Shown piece after piece: positions 61,401 to 64,000 of a DNA stretch of 64,000 bases. The stretch is from assembly GCA_023301765.1 (NCBI GenBank), contig JALZUC010000022.1, forward strand, positions 25,303 to 89,302, in the 5' to 3' direction. Position 1 is the first letter of the stretch; each line of letters starts with the position of its first letter. Origin of the DNA: Akkermansiaceae bacterium (GTDB lineage Bacteria > Verrucomicrobiota > Verrucomicrobiia > Verrucomicrobiales > Akkermansiaceae). The notes beneath the pieces were generated by a model. That model worked only from the letters and a program-made list of their open reading frames with translations, was not told the DNA's origin and made no database searches. Position numbers and translations under genes: made by a program.

Positions 61401-64000
61401 ATGCCTTCTCCTTATCACACATCTACACCAGACAGCACGGGTTCCATGCACAGCTTCGCCAATGAGCGCGACAACTGCGGTATGGGGGCAATATCCAATA
61501 TCAACGGCATACGTTCATACAATATTGTCAATCTAGCCATCGAATCTGTCTGTAACATGACCCACCGTGGTGCTGTAGATGCAGATATGAAAACTGGTGA
61601 TGGCTCAGGTATTCTCAGCCAGATCCCTCTGCCAATCTTCCGTAAGGCAGCCGCAAAGCTTGGCACAGAAGTCTCTAATGATGAAGACCTCGCTGTAGGA
61701 GTCTTTTTCCTACCTTTGGAAAATAAATCCACACAGGAGGAAATCAAGCAGCTAACTGAGAAAGTAATTACTGACCGCGGCATCAAACTGATCGGCTGGC
61801 GTGAGGCTCCTGTAGCTCCAGAAGAATTGGGCGAGTTAGCACGTAATACCCGTCCACATATTCTACATCTACTCATGGAAAAGCCTGAGGGCTGGGATTC
61901 AGAGCAGTTTGAGCGCCAGCTCTACCTCTGCCGCCGTTTCATAGAGCGTGAGACCAAAGATGTAGAAGACTTCTACATGCCATCATTTTCCAGCCGCCTT
62001 ATCTCTTATAAGGGACTGGCTATGCCCGCTACGCTAAAGGCCTTTTACCTAGATCTACAGAATCCTGACTTTGAGACCGCTATCTGCCTCTACCACCAGC
62101 GCTTCTCCACTAATACCTTCCCTGCATGGCCCCTAGGTCAACCATTCCGAATGATGTGTCATAACGGTGAGATAAATACCGTGCGTGGCAATCGTAACTG
62201 GATGGCATCTCGTGAGGAGTTCTTCGTCTCAGATGTCTGGGGTGATGACGTAGACCTACTAAAAAATGTCCTCAGTGATAATGAAAGTGACTCTGCCAGT
62301 CTTGACCATGCCCTAGAGTTACTAACACTATCCGGCCGTTCACTAGAGCACTCCATGTGTATGCTCGTCCCCCCAGCCTTTGCTGAAGATGCGGACATCT
62401 CCAATGACCTCCGTGCCTTCTACCAGTATCACCGCTCCTTTGCTGAGCCCTGGGACGGCCCTGCTGGCTTAGTCTATACAGATGGTAATAAAATCTGCGC
62501 ATCACTAGATAGAAACGGCCTACGCCCCTCACGTTACAAACTCACAGAAGATGGCTTACTATACATCGGTTCAGAAATTGGAGCGGTAAAAATAGACAGC
62601 AGTAAGGTCATTCGCACAGGCCGTCTAGGACCTGGTCAGATGCTCTGTGCCGACCTCAGTACTGGTGAGCTCCGCTACGATTTAGAAATTAAAGAAGCCC
62701 TCGCAAAAAGAGCTCCATACCGTCAGTGGATCGATGAGAATCGTCTAGAGCTCCATGACTTCATCTCCCCTGAGCCACACACCCCTGCTGTGGACTTTGA
62801 CCATGTCTCCCTCTCACGTCAGCAGATTATGCACGCGATTAATACCGAGGAACTAGACATGGTATTCCCGCCCATGATTAATGGCGCACAAGAGGCGGTC
62901 TTCTCCATGGGGGATGATATACCCCTCGCCGTTCTATCCTCCTACCCGCGTCTGCTTCCCACTTATTTTAAGCAACTCTTCGCACAGGTGACTAATCCAC
63001 CTATCGACCCCATCCGTGAGCGCTCAGTAATGACACTCGCCGCTGGCCTAGGTGCAGAGCAGAACCTCCTAGCTGAGACACCTGAACACGCCCGTGTGCT
63101 GAATCTTGATTCCGCTATTCTGTTAGAACAAGAAATGCACAAAATCAAAGACATGGAAGAATATGGCTTTGGTAATCGCGTGATCGATACCACTTGGGAT
63201 GCCGCCACTGGCGCTACTGGCATGGAAGACGCTGTGAAGCGGGTCTGCGCAGAAGCTGAAGCTGCTGTTGATGAAAATATCAGCATACTTATTCTATCAG
63301 ACCGCCTTGCATCTGCTGAGCGTGTGCCACTAGCCGCAATGCTAATTACAGGTGCCGTGCACCATCACTTGAACCGCGTGCGCAAACGTCTCCGTGCCTC
63401 TATCGTAGTCGAGTGTGCTGAAGCTCGTGATACTCACCAGATAGCTTGTCTCTTTGGCTTTGGTGCCACTGCCGTGTGCCCCTACCTTGGCTACGCTACT
63501 GTGCGTGACCTTGTCAGACATGATAAGAAAAATAAAATTACGGACGGTATTTCTGAAAGTAAAGCCATGCGTAACTACCGTAAGGCTCTAGAAAAAGGAC
63601 TACTTAAGATCATGTCCAAGATGGGTATATCAGTGCTAAACTCCTACCAAGGAGCTCAGATCTTCGAAGCCATCGGTATAGGCCAAGAGGTTATGGACAC
63701 CTGCTTCACCGGTGCTCAATCACGTATCGAGGGTATTGGTTTCCTAGAAATTGCTGAAGAGTCCATCATCCGCCACCAGGCCGCCTACGCAGATGTGCAT
63801 GAGGGTAACCCTACTGAGAAACGCCTCGATCTTGGTGACCCAGGCTACTACCGCTTCCGTAAGCAAGGTGAGCGCCACGCCATTACCACTGATGTCATTA
63901 AAAACTTCCACACCTTCCTCAAAGACGGCAAGAAAGAAGACTATGATGATTATGTAAAAGCCTCACTAGAGACCCACCCTGTTACCATCAAAGATCTCTT
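61401..64000 (+). CDS. gltB: Glutamate synthase large subunit, truncated by window edge
   Basis: This frame starts at ATG 61401 and stays open for 866 codons to the right edge. It begins with a short propeptide; Cys26 in NERDNCGMGAISNINGIRS should be the new N-terminus and nucleophile of the class-II glutamine amidotransferase domain after processing. Other landmarks are NMTHRGAVDADMKTGDGSG, YHQRFSTNTFPAWPLGQPF and MCHNGEINTVRGNRNWM. After about residue 440 comes the central domain, with AAMLITGAVHHHL and CLFGFGATAVCPYLGYAT. It makes glutamate from 2-oxoglutarate and glutamine; NADPH or ferredoxin as donor cannot be read from this part. FMN and Fe-S regions lie beyond the edge. Confidence 0.96.
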   Translation, partial: MPSPYHTSTPDSTGSMHSFANERDNCGMGAISNINGIRSYNIVNLAIESVCNMTHRGAVDADMKTGDGSGILSQIPLPIFRKAAAKLGTEVSNDEDLAVGVFFLPLENKSTQEEIKQLTEKVITDRGIKLIGWREAPVAPEELGELARNTRPHILHLLMEKPEGWDSEQFERQLYLCRRFIERETKDVEDFYMPSFSSRLISYKGLAMPATLKAFYLDLQNPDFETAICLYHQRFSTNTFPAWPLGQPFRMMCHNGEINTVRGNRNWMASREEFFVSDVWGDDVDLLKNVLSDNESDSASLDHALELLTLSGRSLEHSMCMLVPPAFAEDADISNDLRAFYQYHRSFAEPWDGPAGLVYTDGNKICASLDRNGLRPSRYKLTEDGLLYIGSEIGAVKIDSSKVIRTGRLGPGQMLCADLSTGELRYDLEIKEALAKRAPYRQWIDENRLELHDFISPEPHTPAVDFDHVSLSRQQIMHAINTEELDMVFPPMINGAQEAVFSMGDDIPLAVLSSYPRLLPTYFKQLFAQVTNPPIDPIRERSVMTLAAGLGAEQNLLAETPEHARVLNLDSAILLEQEMHKIKDMEEYGFGNRVIDTTWDAATGATGMEDAVKRVCAEAEAAVDENISILILSDRLASAERVPLAAMLITGAVHHHLNRVRKRLRASIVVECAEARDTHQIACLFGFGATAVCPYLGYATVRDLVRHDKKNKITDGISESKAMRNYRKALEKGLLKIMSKMGISVLNSYQGAQIFEAIGIGQEVMDTCFTGAQSRIEGIGFLEIAEESIIRHQAAYADVHEGNPTEKRLDLGDPGYYRFRKQGERHAITTDVIKNFHTFLKDGKKEDYDDYVKASLETHPVTIKDL

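Overview
The window looks like chromosomal core sequence from a Verrucomicrobia-type bacterium, probably a marine member of the Akkermansiaceae/Rubritaleaceae side of the phylum. The evidence is a PEP-CTERM sorted protein, a CAAX-type protease, several lipoprotein L,D-transpeptidases, a DUF4175 protein beside a QW-repeat alpha/alpha-toroid protein, a GldAFG/DUF4340-type ABC system, and start codons that almost never have a Shine-Dalgarno sequence in front of them. This placement is inferred from gene content; no 16S gene is present. No prophage, insertion sequence or CRISPR array was seen.

Layout. 0-4.5 kb: envelope genes, including three YkuD L,D-transpeptidase lipoproteins (one cut by the left edge), a lysozyme-like lipoprotein with an unknown partner, FmdB and a DUF3147 membrane protein. 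4.6-10.7 kb: a lysophospholipid transporter/acyltransferase fusion, the lemA-DUF3137 pair, miaA and an RRM protein. 10.7-11.1 kb: a gene-free, hairpin-rich interval. 11.1-20.2 kb: a D,D-carboxypeptidase, an Lrp/AsnC regulator with an aminotransferase, a CPBP protease, nadE, a TPR/beta-helix membrane protein and htpG. 20.6-26.8 kb: a four-gene ABC export cluster, then yqeY, ispD and an ABM-like gene. 26.8-30.3 kb (minus): tonB-exbB-exbD-def-apaG. 30.4-35.5 kb: an rluD-type gene and a small unknown gene facing the minus-strand nusA-infB-rbfA operon, which lacks rimP. 35.9-38.9 kb: tRNA-Lys(UUU), the PEP-CTERM protein and rpsA. 39.1-48.1 kb: a Usp-DUF389 fusion, mutL, a UvrD/PcrA helicase with a small integrase-N-like protein upstream, and a cystathionine gamma-synthase-like enzyme of fungal type. 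48.4-57.3 kb: a six-gene secreted/envelope cluster. 57.3-64 kb: selB, a MATE transporter and the start of gltB, which runs off the right edge.

The best candidate for an undescribed system is the co-directional 48.4-57.3 kb cluster. It holds a large DUF4175 membrane/coiled-coil protein, a secreted Gly-Gln repeat protein, a secreted toroid protein, and three tandem paralogues that share one architecture: two short beta-type repeats, a lectin-like middle, then one or two more short repeats. All appear exported and they are tightly packed.

Other points: the + strand seems to change from G-rich or balanced on the left to C-rich on the right whichever strand is coding, which may mean that the replication terminus is near; two tandem hairpins, one terminator-like, lie ahead of nusA; and an acyl-ACP synthetase domain looks collapsed at the end of the MFS-acyltransferase fusion.
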